DNA from: Treponema sp.
Lineage (GTDB): Bacteria; Spirochaetota; Spirochaetia; Treponematales; Treponemataceae
NCBI GenBank assembly: GCA_002749205.1
Contig: PDOP01000034.1
Span: forward strand, 21,919 to 85,918
Length of the DNA stretch: 64,000 bases
Direction of reading: 5' to 3'
The translations under genes were made by a program, and so were the position numbers. Shown here in pieces: positions 33,997 to 43,069 of this stretch (its first letter is position 1; the number at the start of each line of letters is the position of its first letter). The notes under the pieces were generated by a model. It ran no database searches. It saw nothing but the letters and a program-made list of their open reading frames with translations, and had not been told where the DNA came from.

Positions 33997-34392
33997 ATGT
34001 TGTCAAGCTATTCGCAATTAAATTCGCTTTCTTATGTAGCGGCTCAGCGTGTCAGCATCGGCGGACAGGCATATTTGCCGGTAAATGCCAATCAATTCAT
34101 ATATTCTCAATTTCAGCATGTTTCTGGTGTTCCAACCCGTGATGAAAACTCAAGTGTTTCCGTAAACAAACTTCAGATTTTAAACAGTCTGATTGAAAAT
34201 CTTATAAGAATGAGAACAAGTCCAAAATCAGAAACCAAAAACCCTAAGACAGATGAAATCGACCCTAAGCATATCGAAACTTTAATCGAGCAAGTTCGCT
34301 CTGAAATACAAGACCTTGACAGCCTTTCGGAAGATATGCCTTATATCACAAAGCCTGCTCAAGAAGCTACACTGCTAAGTCTTACAGCTTAA
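33997..34392 (+). CDS. Small conserved-looking protein, function unknown
   Basis: A 131-residue, cysteine-free protein with a consensus RBS (AAGGAGGATATT). It has no signal peptide or membrane segment. The N-terminal half is Ser/Gln/Asn/Tyr-rich (about 1-45), and the C-terminal half is charged with a likely helix (PKHIETLIEQVRSEIQDLDSL). A possible motility-type promoter lies upstream. I do not recognise the family; a flagellar or exported accessory protein would be consistent but is a guess. Confidence 0.6.
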   Translation: MLSSYSQLNSLSYVAAQRVSIGGQAYLPVNANQFIYSQFQHVSGVPTRDENSSVSVNKLQILNSLIENLIRMRTSPKSETKNPKTDEIDPKHIETLIEQVRSEIQDLDSLSEDMPYITKPAQEATLLSLTA

Positions 34393-34439
34393 TACGATAT
34401 TTAAATCTTAACCTTTTTAGGTAAAACCTCTTAGTAAAT

Positions 34440-34605
34440 TGTTCAAGTTTTATGTTCATCGTTCGTTTGTCTTGGGGGGGAGCGGAAAAACAATCGTCTC
34501 ATTTAATTTAATAAAACCTTGAGGCTATGGGGACGAAGACTCGCGATAAAACAATTTAAGACAGAAGACGATTTTTTGGAGCGAGGGGGAGGCACCCCCT
34601 AATAA
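34440..34605. repeat. Structured intergenic region J (hairpin, unclear family)
   Basis: AATCGTCT (34492-34499) pairs with AGACGATT (34566-34573) around about 65 bases, flanked by two direct GGAGCG copies and G-runs (GGGGGGG, GAGGGGGAGG). It resembles the structured family in layout, but the flanks are direct rather than inverted. I see no gene in it. Confidence 0.4.
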
Positions 34606-34683
34606 ATTTTTTAAATAAATTTTATTTGTAGACATTTTGTTTTATTTGTGATACTCTTTTGAATAAATTTAAGCGAGGGAACA

Positions 34684-35184
34684 ATGAAAACTTTATTGGC
34701 ATATTCTTCAAAAACAGGCAACACCAAAAAATTCTGCGAAGCTGTATTTAATAATATCAAAGACAATGCGGACATTGAAATATACACGGTAAAACAAGCG
34801 CCCGCCATTGATGAATACGATTTGGTAATTGTAGGATATTGGGTGGACAAAGGAACGGCAAACACTGAGGCAAGAAAATTTATCGAAAGCATTAAAAATA
34901 AAAAGGTTGCTTTACTCGGAACGCTCGGTGCGGCACCCGACAGTGAGCATGGAAAAAAGACAATAGTGAAAGTAGGAAAGTTAGTTGATTCATCAAACGA
35001 ATTTTTAGGCATTCGATTGGCTCGGGGAAAAGTAACCGAAAAACTTACAAAGGCTATTAAGCTCTTACCGCTTCCAAAACATATAAAAGAACAGATGTAC
35101 GAATCAAGTGTGAATTCACGAGAGCCAAACGAAGAAGAAATTTCAAATGCAACCGAATTTATTAAAACAGCTCTTGGAGTGTGA
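34684..35184 (+). CDS. Flavodoxin-like protein
   Basis: A 166-residue flavodoxin-fold protein. The FMN-phosphate loop is SSKTGNTKK (8-16), followed by VIVGYWVDKGTAN and LLGTLGAAPDSEHG. A 3' helical part (about 125-165) completes it. It probably carries electrons with FMN. The size and YWVDKGT region resemble the Flavodoxin_7/BilS type, but no bilR-like reductase is adjacent. GAGGGAACA precedes the ATG. It seems to be a single-gene unit. Confidence 0.82.
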   Translation: MKTLLAYSSKTGNTKKFCEAVFNNIKDNADIEIYTVKQAPAIDEYDLVIVGYWVDKGTANTEARKFIESIKNKKVALLGTLGAAPDSEHGKKTIVKVGKLVDSSNEFLGIRLARGKVTEKLTKAIKLLPLPKHIKEQMYESSVNSREPNEEEISNATEFIKTALGV

Positions 35185-35223
35185 GCACTTAATCACGCAT
35201 TTTAAAAGCATGAGGCAATAAAT

Positions 35224-35709
35224 CTAATACATATCCTTAAACTTTTGTTTTAAAAGGGTTTGAACAACAGGCGGCACCATGCTTGAAAGCTCACCGCCAA
35301 AACTTGCAAGCTCTTTAATGGAGCTGGAGCGCAAAACAAAATACTTTGGGTCGGGAACCATAAACAGCGTTTCGATTTTTTTATTCAGCCCCTTATTCAA
35401 AAGTGCCAAATCAAACTCATAAGAAAAATCCGCAACATTTCTAACACCACGAATTAACGCATCTGCACCAACCTTATCGGCATAATTGACAATCAACGAT
35501 GACCATGTAACAACCTTTACATTATCAAATTCCGTAACAAGCTCTTCCATCATTTCAAACCGCTCATTATCCGAAAACAAATATTTCTTACTGTTATTTA
35601 CCGCAATAACAATGTGCAACTCATCAAAAATTTTCGATGCCCGCCGTACAATATCAACATGACCGTAAGTTGGCGGGTCAAACGAACCTGCAAAAACTGC
35701 TTTTCTCAT
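35224..35709 (-). CDS. coaD: Phosphopantetheine adenylyltransferase
   Basis: CoaD attaches AMP to 4'-phosphopantetheine, the fourth step of CoA synthesis. [14 protein letters not shown] (8-21) carries the nucleotidyltransferase TxGH motif, [12 protein letters not shown] follows mid-protein, and [16 protein letters not shown] is the C-terminal (SSS/TxxK) motif. Length 161 is standard. It is the last recognisable gene before the motility cluster, on the same strand but separated by a structured repeat. Confidence 0.96.
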   Translation of the reverse strand: MRKAVFAGSFDPPTYGHVDIVRRASKIFDELHIVIAVNNSKKYLFSDNERFEMMEELVTEFDNVKVVTWSSLIVNYADKVGADALIRGVRNVADFSYEFDLALLNKGLNKKIETLFMVPDPKYFVLRSSSIKELASFGGELSSMVPPVVQTLLKQKFKDMY

Positions 35710-35764
35710 TGCAAGAGTTTACTACACATAAAAAAATTAGTCAACAGTATTTTAAATTAAAGCC

Positions 35765-35915
35765 AAATCTATATCTTTGATATAGATTTAGCTTTGCAAC
35801 AGACGAGCTTGCATAACCTTTTGCCCTTTTTTGTTTTTTTTAATCAACGCTTCTCCCCCTAGTCGAAGGTTTTTTCTTTTCTACTTAATCGGGCAAAAGT
35901 GTAGACTGCGCTCGT
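35765..35915. repeat. Structured intergenic repeat, copy F
   Basis: It lies between coaD and the fliJ 3' end. A perfect 11-bp hairpin AAATCTATATC (35765-35775) / GATATAGATTT (35779-35789) is followed by an outer stem ACGAGC (35803-35808) / GCTCGT (35910-35915) and an inner stem CTTTTGCCC (35818-35826) / GGGCAAAAG (35891-35899). The 3' flank GTGTAGACTGCGCTCGT matches copy B's GTGTAGACTGCGCTCGC. This copy has the cleanest nested two-stem form. Confidence 0.75.
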
Positions 35916-35971
35916 TAAAATCAGGCTAACCGAATAGCTTATAAATTTTGTTTTTAAAAAATTCAAACGAT

Positions 35972-36406
35972 TTACATTTTACTTTTTTGAAAATTTACTA
36001 AATCATCTAATATTTCAGCATCATGTTGTAAACGCTCTTTGCGCCATTGTGCCTCTTTTTTTTCTTTCAACTTACTCAATATTTTTCTCTGTTTTGTTGC
36101 TTCATTATAAACCTTGCGTGCTTGTTCAACTTTTAATTCAGCTTGTGCCAAAAGATTTAATTGCTCTTCTTTTTCAAATTCCAATCGTTTTATAAAAGTT
36201 TCACCGGCAACAAAATCATTGAACGAAAAGTCAGCTCCTACAACCATTTTTTTTCGAGCCGAAACTCTGTTATTTGCAATTAATTTAAGCTGTTGTTTTA
36301 TATACTCACTCTCACTTATACATTTACCGAGTTCTATTTTAGCTTTTTCTTCATAGAATTCTCTGAGTTTAAGAATTTTTTCCAGACGAAATGTATGTTT
36401 AATCAT
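35972..36406 (-). CDS. fliJ: Flagellar export protein FliJ
   Basis: A 144-residue, highly charged protein that is almost wholly a coiled coil (FRLEKILKLREFYEEKAKIELGKC ... EKEEQLNLLAQAELKVEQARKVYNEATKQRK). FliJ is the stalk-like part of the flagellar type III export ATPase complex and works with FliI. It is the last gene of the cluster, 36 bases after fliI. TAGGAATGAAAT precedes the ATG. Identity rests on position after fliI and coiled-coil character rather than on strong motifs. Confidence 0.88.
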   Translation of the reverse strand: MIKHTFRLEKILKLREFYEEKAKIELGKCISESEYIKQQLKLIANNRVSARKKMVVGADFSFNDFVAGETFIKRLEFEKEEQLNLLAQAELKVEQARKVYNEATKQRKILSKLKEKKEAQWRKERLQHDAEILDDLVNFQKSKM

Positions 36407-36442
36407 ATTTCATTCCTACTCTTGCCAACTCTATCATACACC

Positions 36443-37900
36443 TTACTTCACATTAACAAGTTCTTTGGCGGCCAGCTCTGCCTCTTCTTTCATTTTTTCG
36501 CTTACATAAATATCCGCAGACTCACTTGTACTTACAAATTTTTTGGTTGCCCCCATACCCTCTGAAACTGCTTCTTCAGGAGGAATTTCAATCCCTGTTA
36601 TTTCGGAAAGTTTTTGCAAAGTTTCTTCGATTTCGCTTCCTTCAGAAATGTCTTGCAATAAAAAATCCACTATCGCAGGATAATGCTCTATTGCCTCGTC
36701 TAAAGCAGGACTTGTACCTTGTTGATAAGCTCCAACCAAAATCAAATCTTCAGACTCTTTATATGTTGCCAAAAGACGGCGCATTTTTTGTACGGCTTTA
36801 TTTGTTTGAACACCCGAAACCCTTTTTGCCAAACGAGAAATACTCGCAAGTACATCTATGGCAGGATAATGTCCGCTTTCAGAAAGTTTACGACTAAGAA
36901 CAATATGCCCGTCAATAATTCCCCTGACTGCATCTGAAATAGGCTCATCTAAATCATCACCGTCTACAAGCACAGTGTAAAAGGCAGTAATTGATCCATG
37001 CTGATTTGTTCCGCTTCTTTCCAGCAACTTAGGAAGTGTTTCAAAAACACTGGGGGGATACCCTCTGGTTGCAGGAGGCTCATTAGCGGAAAGTCCTATT
37101 TCCCGTTGGGCTTTTGCAAAACGAGTAACCGAATCAAAAAGCAACATTACATTTTTACCTTTATCTCGAAAGTATTCTGCAATTGTTGTCGCAGTGTAAG
37201 CACCTCTAATTCTGGAAAGCGGAGCCGTATCCGATGTCGCACTTACGATAACGGATTTCTTCAGTCCTTCCGGTCCAAGGTCATTGTTAATAAAATCCAA
37301 AACTTCTCGCCCGCGCTCACCTATAAATGCAATTACATTTACATCAGCATCGGTGTTTCTCGCAATCATGCCAAGTACCGTAGATTTACCCACACCGGAA
37401 CCCGAAAAAATCCCCATTCGCTGACCTTTACCCACAGGCAACATTCCGTCAATTGCCCGTATACCTGTAATAATTCTTTCTTTGATGGGAGTTCTTTCCA
37501 TTGGAGTTGGTGGAGAAGATAAAACGCTGTACTTTGTCGGAGAATAAACTTCAGGTTTATCATCTGAAACTTTGCCCAAACAATCAACCACCCTGCCGAG
37601 CATATTTTCACTTACAGGCACTGAAAGGACTTCGCCCGAAGCTATGACCTTAGAGCCGATTTCTATACCTTCAATTCTGTCATAACTCATAAGTTTAACA
37701 GTATTTTCGTCAAGCCCGACCACTTCACATAAAACAGGTTTATCCTTTGAGTCAACAATTATTTGGCATATTTCACCAATAATAGCCTGTGGACCTTCAC
37801 TTTCAATAAGCAACCCACTCACTCTTTTGACAACTCCGGTATATTTTATCGGATCAACTTCGGTTACAGCATCTGTGTATTTATCAAAGATTTTTATCAT
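36443..37900 (-). CDS. fliI: Flagellar export ATPase FliI
   Basis: The ATPase that energises flagellar protein export, related to F1-beta. Walker A GSGVGKST is at 167-174, GERGREV near 194-200, Walker B VMLLFDSVTRFAKAQREIG near 245, and NEPPATRGYPPSVFETLPKLLERSG follows. Length 485 is slightly longer than usual. I start at the ATG at 37900, which has GGGGAGGGTGAG upstream; the 37939 reading runs into the fliH stop. Its partners FliH and FliJ flank it. Confidence 0.96.
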   Translation of the reverse strand: MIKIFDKYTDAVTEVDPIKYTGVVKRVSGLLIESEGPQAIIGEICQIIVDSKDKPVLCEVVGLDENTVKLMSYDRIEGIEIGSKVIASGEVLSVPVSENMLGRVVDCLGKVSDDKPEVYSPTKYSVLSSPPTPMERTPIKERIITGIRAIDGMLPVGKGQRMGIFSGSGVGKSTVLGMIARNTDADVNVIAFIGERGREVLDFINNDLGPEGLKKSVIVSATSDTAPLSRIRGAYTATTIAEYFRDKGKNVMLLFDSVTRFAKAQREIGLSANEPPATRGYPPSVFETLPKLLERSGTNQHGSITAFYTVLVDGDDLDEPISDAVRGIIDGHIVLSRKLSESGHYPAIDVLASISRLAKRVSGVQTNKAVQKMRRLLATYKESEDLILVGAYQQGTSPALDEAIEHYPAIVDFLLQDISEGSEIEETLQKLSEITGIEIPPEEAVSEGMGATKKFVSTSESADIYVSEKMKEEAELAAKELVNVK

Positions 37901-37940
37901 TAGCTCACCCTCCCCTAGTTTGAGCCGAAAATTAACCAAC

Positions 37941-38870
37941 CTAACCTGTAATGTTGCCGGTTTTTATTTTTGTTTTAATCGGCGAGATTTCCAGTATTTT
38001 TTGTTCCAGCTCATTAAGCTGTGTTCCAATTCTTGCATCTATCTCACCAAAATCAGTTTCAATAATACAACCGCCCGGGTCAACAGTAGAATCTTCGACC
38101 ACCGTAATATTTTTAACACTTTCAGTAGCACTTAAAAAATTCTTAGTATGCTCTGTTGTAAGAGCAACATCGGTTAAATTAACCCGTATTATAACATCAC
38201 CACGACCTTTCACCTTGCGCAAAGCATGTACAATATTTGAAACGACAACATTTCGCTGATTTTCTGAAATAACTTTTACAACCTTTCGTGTCATCAATAA
38301 AACCAAATCAACTATTTGTTGCTCTGTTTCAGACAGTATTTCTTCACGCCTGTCCATAGTTTTGTTCAGTATAACATGCATTCTGTCAATCAAACGCTGA
38401 ACTTCAAGCTCGCCTTCTTTATAACCGTCAGCACGACCTTTTTCAAATCCGTCTGAATAAGCAGATTTTAGCTTTTCCTGCTTTTCCCCTTCAGCACTTG
38501 CAATTATTCTGTTTGCCTGCTCGTGAGCATCTGCAATAATGCGTTTTGCTTCATCGTCTGCCTTTTGATTTATTATTTGTGCTTCGTCTGTCTGTCGTTT
38601 TACTTCATTAAAAGCTACTTTTTCCGCATCTTTTATAATTTTTTCGGCTTCAGCATTAGCATCAACAATGAGCTTCTCTTTTTCGCCTTCCCAGTTTTGC
38701 TTAAATGCTTCGGCTTCAGCTTTCAAATCTTCAACAGTAGGCCCTGAATATTCCGGCTCAGATTCAACTTCAACCACTTCCTCTACAGGTGCAAAATCTT
38801 TAAACAATGCTACTTCGTATTTTCCCATATCACGTTTTACTTCAACATTGCGATAAATACCTTTTGCCAT
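37941..38870 (-). CDS. fliH: Flagellar assembly protein FliH
   Basis: A 309-residue protein with a Glu-rich N-terminus, a long alanine/lysine/glutamate coiled coil (about 50-165, e.g. AEAEKIIKDAEKVAFNEVKRQTDEA) and a C-terminal globular domain (KVKGRGDVIIRVNLTDVALTTEH). FliH dimers hold the FliI ATPase and tether it to the export gate. Position between fliG and fliI confirms the name. It ends about 40 bases before the fliI ATG. Confidence 0.92.
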   Translation of the reverse strand: MAKGIYRNVEVKRDMGKYEVALFKDFAPVEEVVEVESEPEYSGPTVEDLKAEAEAFKQNWEGEKEKLIVDANAEAEKIIKDAEKVAFNEVKRQTDEAQIINQKADDEAKRIIADAHEQANRIIASAEGEKQEKLKSAYSDGFEKGRADGYKEGELEVQRLIDRMHVILNKTMDRREEILSETEQQIVDLVLLMTRKVVKVISENQRNVVVSNIVHALRKVKGRGDVIIRVNLTDVALTTEHTKNFLSATESVKNITVVEDSTVDPGGCIIETDFGEIDARIGTQLNELEQKILEISPIKTKIKTGNITG

Positions 38871-38885
38871 ATTTACTCCTTACTG

Positions 38886-39935
38886 CTAAACAAGCTCATC
38901 TTCTTCTGCTCTGGCGATAACAATTTCACCCTTATCTTCAAGATGCCTAATGATAGAAACAATTTTTTGCTGTGCTTCTTCAACATCTTTAATTCTAATT
39001 GGGCCCATGTATTCCATTTCTTCACGCAACATTGTTCCGGCTCGTTTCGACATATTTCTGAAAATCTTATCTTGAACTTCCGTATCAACCTGTTTAAGAG
39101 CTTTAGCCAATTCTTCTGTATTAACTTCACGCAATACCTTACCAATATCACGGTCACCAAGCATAACAATGTCTTCAAAGATGAACATTCTCTTCTTGAT
39201 TTCTTCTGCCAAATCAGGGTCATCATCTTCAAGCGATTCAATAATTGATTTTTCAGATGAGCGATCAACTAAGTTCAATATTTCAACAATACTTTCAACA
39301 CCACCTGCAGCAGTATAGTCCTCGCTGGAAATACTGGAAAGCTTCTTTTCCAATACCCGCTCAACTTCACGCAGAACATCGGGGGAAGTTCTATCCATTG
39401 TCGCAATTCGTCTGGCTACATCACTTTGAATTTCATCAGGCAAACTTTGCAAAATAAGCGATGCCTTTTGCGGCTCCAAATAGGCCAAAATCAAAGCGAT
39501 AGTCTGCGGGTGTTCTTGTTGAATAAAGTTTAAAAGGTGAGCCGGGTCTGTTCTTCGTATAAAGTCAAACGGACGCACCTGCAGTGAGCTTGTAAGTCTG
39601 TTGATAATTTCAATTGCTTTTTGACCGCCAAAAGACTTTTCCAAAATTTCACGGGCATAATCAATACCACCCGTAGTAATAAAGTTTTGTGCAGTCATCA
39701 AGTCTTGAAACTCTTGCAATACCTGATCTTTTAATTCAGGCTCAACAGTTTCAAGACGAGCAATTTCAAAAGTCAGCTTTTCAACTTCATCTTCACGAAG
39801 TTGCTCCATAACCTTAGCAGAAATTTCAGAGCCGATAGAGACAATAAATATAGCTGCTTTTTGCCTTCCATTAAGAGACTTTATATCTTTACCTTTTTTT
39901 CCGCCAACTTTTTCTTTAACCGGTGTAACAGCCAT
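38886..39935 (-). CDS. fliG: Flagellar motor switch protein FliG
   Basis: The rotor protein that receives torque from MotA and sits on the FliF ring. Length 349. The N-terminal FliF-binding part has LNGRQKAAIFIVSIGSEISAKVM, the middle domain EHPQTIALILAYL is at 141-153, and the C-terminal torque domain has conserved charged residues (LREVNTEELAKALKQVDTE). Some spirochaetes have two FliG paralogues; this one is in the main flg/fli cluster and looks like the full-length motor form. It is three bases after fliF. Confidence 0.95.
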   Translation of the reverse strand: MAVTPVKEKVGGKKGKDIKSLNGRQKAAIFIVSIGSEISAKVMEQLREDEVEKLTFEIARLETVEPELKDQVLQEFQDLMTAQNFITTGGIDYAREILEKSFGGQKAIEIINRLTSSLQVRPFDFIRRTDPAHLLNFIQQEHPQTIALILAYLEPQKASLILQSLPDEIQSDVARRIATMDRTSPDVLREVERVLEKKLSSISSEDYTAAGGVESIVEILNLVDRSSEKSIIESLEDDDPDLAEEIKKRMFIFEDIVMLGDRDIGKVLREVNTEELAKALKQVDTEVQDKIFRNMSKRAGTMLREEMEYMGPIRIKDVEEAQQKIVSIIRHLEDKGEIVIARAEEDELV

Positions 39936-39938
39936 AAT

Positions 39939-41663
39939 TTACTCCTCCATGAGCCAAGTTCGTATTAACATAGCAACATCTTCAGGATGTTCACGCGCCA
40001 TATTGATAGCATTTTCTTGAAGCTCCATTCTGCGTCTTTCTGCCATAGAAATAGTAACAACCTTACCTTGCTCGTCTTCCCAAATGGCCTTTTGCCTTTC
40101 AAGCTGAGCCTGTCGTAAAGCTTCTTCTTCACGAAGTCTTTTTCTTCTTTCAAGCTCTCTGCTTATTATCCTATATAAAATGAAAATAAGCAATACCAGT
40201 GCAAGCCCTGCAAGCGAGATTAAAATAATTGTTCTTCGTTGCATCGCCGCAAAATACGCCCTATCTTCTTCTTCAAACTGTTTTAATCTGTCAAACGGAA
40301 TATTTGTAACTGTAACAGAGTCTTTTCGTGTAGCATCATAACCAATTGCATCTCGTATTGACTTTTCGGTATCGCGCAATTGCTCCTCGGAAATTGGTAT
40401 ATACTCACGCTCAATCATACCGTCTTTAATTATATAATTTCCGTTTTCGTCCTTTTTCTTTTTCCAAACACCGTCAATATTTACCGAAACAGTTCGCCTA
40501 CCCAATTCAGGACTGACTATTTCTGAAGTTTTTCTTTCGCCGATTTTTTCGTTTGTTTTTACAACCGTCTGTGTAGACAAACCGGCAAGATTAGTCATAT
40601 CCTTATACGCCGGAGCTGTTTGACCTTCAACACCTGCAGGACCTTCAGGATTAAAACCGGTTCCCTGCCAAGTAGTTGAAGCACTTTCCGATGAAACAGT
40701 TACGGATTCGCGAATATCCGAATCGTCATAAACAGTATCAGGATTATCCTCTCTTAAAACAAACGGTATGTATTCCAAAGTTTCCGCAGTTACTTCAGAC
40801 ATATCCATTTCTATTTTTATATTTAAATCGCGAACTCTGTCAGTTCCGTAAGTTTGCTGTAAACTTCCCAATATCTTGGCTTCATATTTTGCTTCATATC
40901 GTTGAACCGCTTTTTGTTGCTTATCAATTAAAGTAAGTCTGTCAAAATCAGCCATACCCGCAAAATCGTTGAGAATATTTCCGTTTTGGTCGGCAATACT
41001 TATATTTTCGTCTTCCAAACCCTCAATTCCGAACTTAATGATTTTTTGAATACCTTCAAGCTTTTTTTTGTCGCTTGTTATATTACTTCCGGGCTTTGGA
41101 AAAATTACAACACTTGCCGTAACAGGATTTTGGTCAGCCTTAAACAATTTATCTTTGGGAATGTTTACAATAACACTTGCATCATCAATTTCGTCAAGGG
41201 CCTTGATATGCTGTGTTATCTCCCTTATAATTGCCCTTCGTTTGTTTACATCTCTTTCATAATCGGTAATTGTATAACGCTCAATATCAAACAAATCCCA
41301 GGCATCTGTTCCTTGCGGAATTAAATCTTCACGAATTAAAATACTTCTAATTCGCTTTGCATCAGCTTCATTGCTTACATAAATCATACCGTCTTCAGCA
41401 ACAGTAGAATGCACATTTTCTTTGTTGATGCGAAGTTGAATTCTTTCCCGCATTTCAATATCAGTAACAGGTGTATCAATTACGGCAACCGAAGTTGGCC
41501 TTGATGAAACCCGTACTATCAGAAGCAGCACTATAATAGCCGCAACTATCACGCCAAAAAAAACACCCTTTTGCAACACAGTCCATTTTCCCCAGGTCGC
41601 TTTAAGTTTGTCTACAAAACTTTGGCTTTTTTGTTCGTTTTTTTCTTCTTTTCTTTCGTCCAT
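39939..41663 (-). CDS. fliF: Flagellar MS-ring protein FliF
   Basis: The membrane ring of the flagellar basal body. From the ATG at 41663 the protein has 574 residues, with membrane segments at about 29-49 and near 458-478. The ring domain between them contains YERDVNKRRAIIREITQHIKALDEIDDASVIVNIPK, a FliF signature. The C-terminal tail binds FliG. The chosen ATG follows GGGGGGA; a longer reading to 41705 has no RBS. It follows fliE and precedes fliG. Confidence 0.95.
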   Translation of the reverse strand: MDERKEEKNEQKSQSFVDKLKATWGKWTVLQKGVFFGVIVAAIIVLLLIVRVSSRPTSVAVIDTPVTDIEMRERIQLRINKENVHSTVAEDGMIYVSNEADAKRIRSILIREDLIPQGTDAWDLFDIERYTITDYERDVNKRRAIIREITQHIKALDEIDDASVIVNIPKDKLFKADQNPVTASVVIFPKPGSNITSDKKKLEGIQKIIKFGIEGLEDENISIADQNGNILNDFAGMADFDRLTLIDKQQKAVQRYEAKYEAKILGSLQQTYGTDRVRDLNIKIEMDMSEVTAETLEYIPFVLREDNPDTVYDDSDIRESVTVSSESASTTWQGTGFNPEGPAGVEGQTAPAYKDMTNLAGLSTQTVVKTNEKIGERKTSEIVSPELGRRTVSVNIDGVWKKKKDENGNYIIKDGMIEREYIPISEEQLRDTEKSIRDAIGYDATRKDSVTVTNIPFDRLKQFEEEDRAYFAAMQRRTIILISLAGLALVLLIFILYRIISRELERRKRLREEEALRQAQLERQKAIWEDEQGKVVTISMAERRRMELQENAINMAREHPEDVAMLIRTWLMEE

Positions 41664-41740
41664 GCTTTCCCCCCATATTACAGAACGCAGATTACCAAAA
41701 GCCATAAGACGGCTTTCACCGTCTAATGGCTAACCAACTA

Positions 41741-42103
41741 TTATCTTGTTGTTGTAACATCATTCCATGATTTTACAACCCTATCTATTACAGTTTGTGC
41801 CAATTTAAGTGAAAGCGATGCCTTTCCCATAGCAATCGTTATATCGTGAGCTTCCACCGATTCAGGATCAATCAATGCCTGCTTTCCCAAGTCTGCAGAC
41901 TTAACCTGCAAATCATTCATCATATCAAAGGCTTTAAGCAACGTTTGCCCAAAACTGTTTCCGACTTTATTTGTTGCAATATCTACATTTTCGGTAGTAG
42001 ATCTCATTCTGCTTCTAAAATTATCAACAAATACAGAGCCTATTTCAGGATTTTTCATTGTAGCCGGTACATAATAAGTATTAGCCATATTTGTAAAAGT
42101 CAT
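41741..42103 (-). CDS. fliE: Flagellar hook-basal body protein FliE
   Basis: A 120-residue protein that links the MS ring to the proximal rod. The C-terminal half carries the family pattern DPESVEAHDITIAMGKASLSLKLAQTVIDRVVKSWNDV. The order flgC-fliE-fliF is the classic one. GGGGG (in AAAGGGGGAATAAA) lies before the ATG. No signal peptide is expected, since it leaves through the flagellar export apparatus. Confidence 0.94.
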   Translation of the reverse strand: MTFTNMANTYYVPATMKNPEIGSVFVDNFRSRMRSTTENVDIATNKVGNSFGQTLLKAFDMMNDLQVKSADLGKQALIDPESVEAHDITIAMGKASLSLKLAQTVIDRVVKSWNDVTTTR

Positions 42104-42125
42104 TTTATTCCCCCTTTATGACAAC

Positions 42126-42584
42126 TTAGCGTGAAATCTCAAGCGCACGCTGAAACATATCTTTCGCACCTTGAATTACGGTAGCATTTGCTTCGTAAGC
42201 TCTTGATGCAGAAATTAAATCAACCATCTCGGTAACAATATTTACATTCGGCATTTCAACATAACCGGCTTTTGGCCCTGATGTAATCTTATCAGGGTGA
42301 GTCGGGTCATAAACAAATCTGCCGGGTGCATTATCTTTTTCAATTGATGTAACCCGAACCCCCGTACCAACACCTCTGTCAAGATTTGCAGGCAAGAAAG
42401 GAGCTCTAAAAGTCATACCTGCATTCTTTTCAGTCAAAATAACCCTACTTCTTTTAAACACGCCACCATTCTGTGTTCGTGTAGTTGCGGCATTTGCAAT
42501 ATTATCCGAAATAACATCAGTGCGAAGTCTTTCCGCACTCATTCCCGTTGCCGCAATATTTATACTTGAAAACAATCCCATCAA
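42126..42584 (-). CDS. flgC: Flagellar rod protein FlgC
   Basis: A 152-residue proximal rod protein. The N-terminal rod motif SSINIAATGMSAERLRTDVISDNIANAATT (5-34) and the C-terminal EMVDLISASRAYEANATVIQGAKDMFQRALEI form the coiled termini typical of flagellar axial proteins. The gene starts seven bases after flgB. Two adjacent methionine codons leave the exact start open by one residue. Confidence 0.96.
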   Translation of the reverse strand: MMGLFSSINIAATGMSAERLRTDVISDNIANAATTRTQNGGVFKRSRVILTEKNAGMTFRAPFLPANLDRGVGTGVRVTSIEKDNAPGRFVYDPTHPDKITSGPKAGYVEMPNVNIVTEMVDLISASRAYEANATVIQGAKDMFQRALEISR

Positions 42585-42591
42585 TTACCCC

Positions 42592-43011
42592 CTATTTTAA
42601 AACCGAATTAACCTGTGCGAATTGGAAGCCGACCAACTGTGTCAACAATTGATACTGCATCTGTGTTTTTAAAACATTCATTGCTTCCTGCTCAGGATCC
42701 ACATTACTGCCATTCGCCTTAACCTCACTCAAATAGTCAACTACCCTGCGAGGCTTAACCGTCCTGTAATCTATAACTCCGTCCGACTTTATATGGTCAG
42801 GATCGGTTGTCAACATTTTAAATGCCCCACGCGCATTCTTTTCAGAATCAAGTGCCCGTTTTAACTCGGATTCAAAGTTTACATCGGTTCTCTTAAAATT
42901 GGGAACCTCAGCATTTGCCAAGTTGTTAGATGTAACAGTATACCTCAAATAATTCACATCAAGTGAACGATGAAGCAAATCAAGTGTCTTTCCAAAACTT
43001 CCAAAACTCAT
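42592..43011 (-). CDS. flgB: Flagellar rod protein FlgB
   Basis: A 139-residue proximal rod protein and the first gene of the motility operon. The N-terminus LHRSLDVNYLRYTVTSNNLANAEVPNFKRTDVNFE is the rod-protein pattern (SNNLANxxTPxFK). The C-terminus VDPEQEAMNVLKTQMQYQLL closes it. GAAGGAG lies before the ATG, and a sigma-28-like promoter lies 20 bases upstream, so the operon flgB-fliJ can be read on its own. Confidence 0.95.
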   Translation of the reverse strand: MSFGSFGKTLDLLHRSLDVNYLRYTVTSNNLANAEVPNFKRTDVNFESELKRALDSEKNARGAFKMLTTDPDHIKSDGVIDYRTVKPRRVVDYLSEVKANGSNVDPEQEAMNVLKTQMQYQLLTQLVGFQFAQVNSVLK

Positions 43012-43030
43012 TTAAAACTCCTTCAATCCA

Positions 43031-43057
43031 TTTTCGGCAAATAAAAATTTTGCTTTA
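43031..43057 (-). promoter_or_regulatory. Sigma-28 (FliA)-type promoter of flgB
   Basis: On the minus strand TAAAGCAA, 11 bases, then GCCGAAAA (43031-43038) matches the motility consensus TAAAGTTT-N11-GCCGATAA; the spacing TAAA-N15-GCCGA is exact. It drives flgB with a very short leader. Confidence 0.6.
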
Positions 43058-43069
43058 TATATTTTTTTA

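Noticed and set aside
34440..34605. Region J as a full member of the two-stem repeat family
   Set aside because: Its flanking GGAGCG motifs are direct rather than inverted and the inner stem lacks the CTTTT/AAAAG ends.
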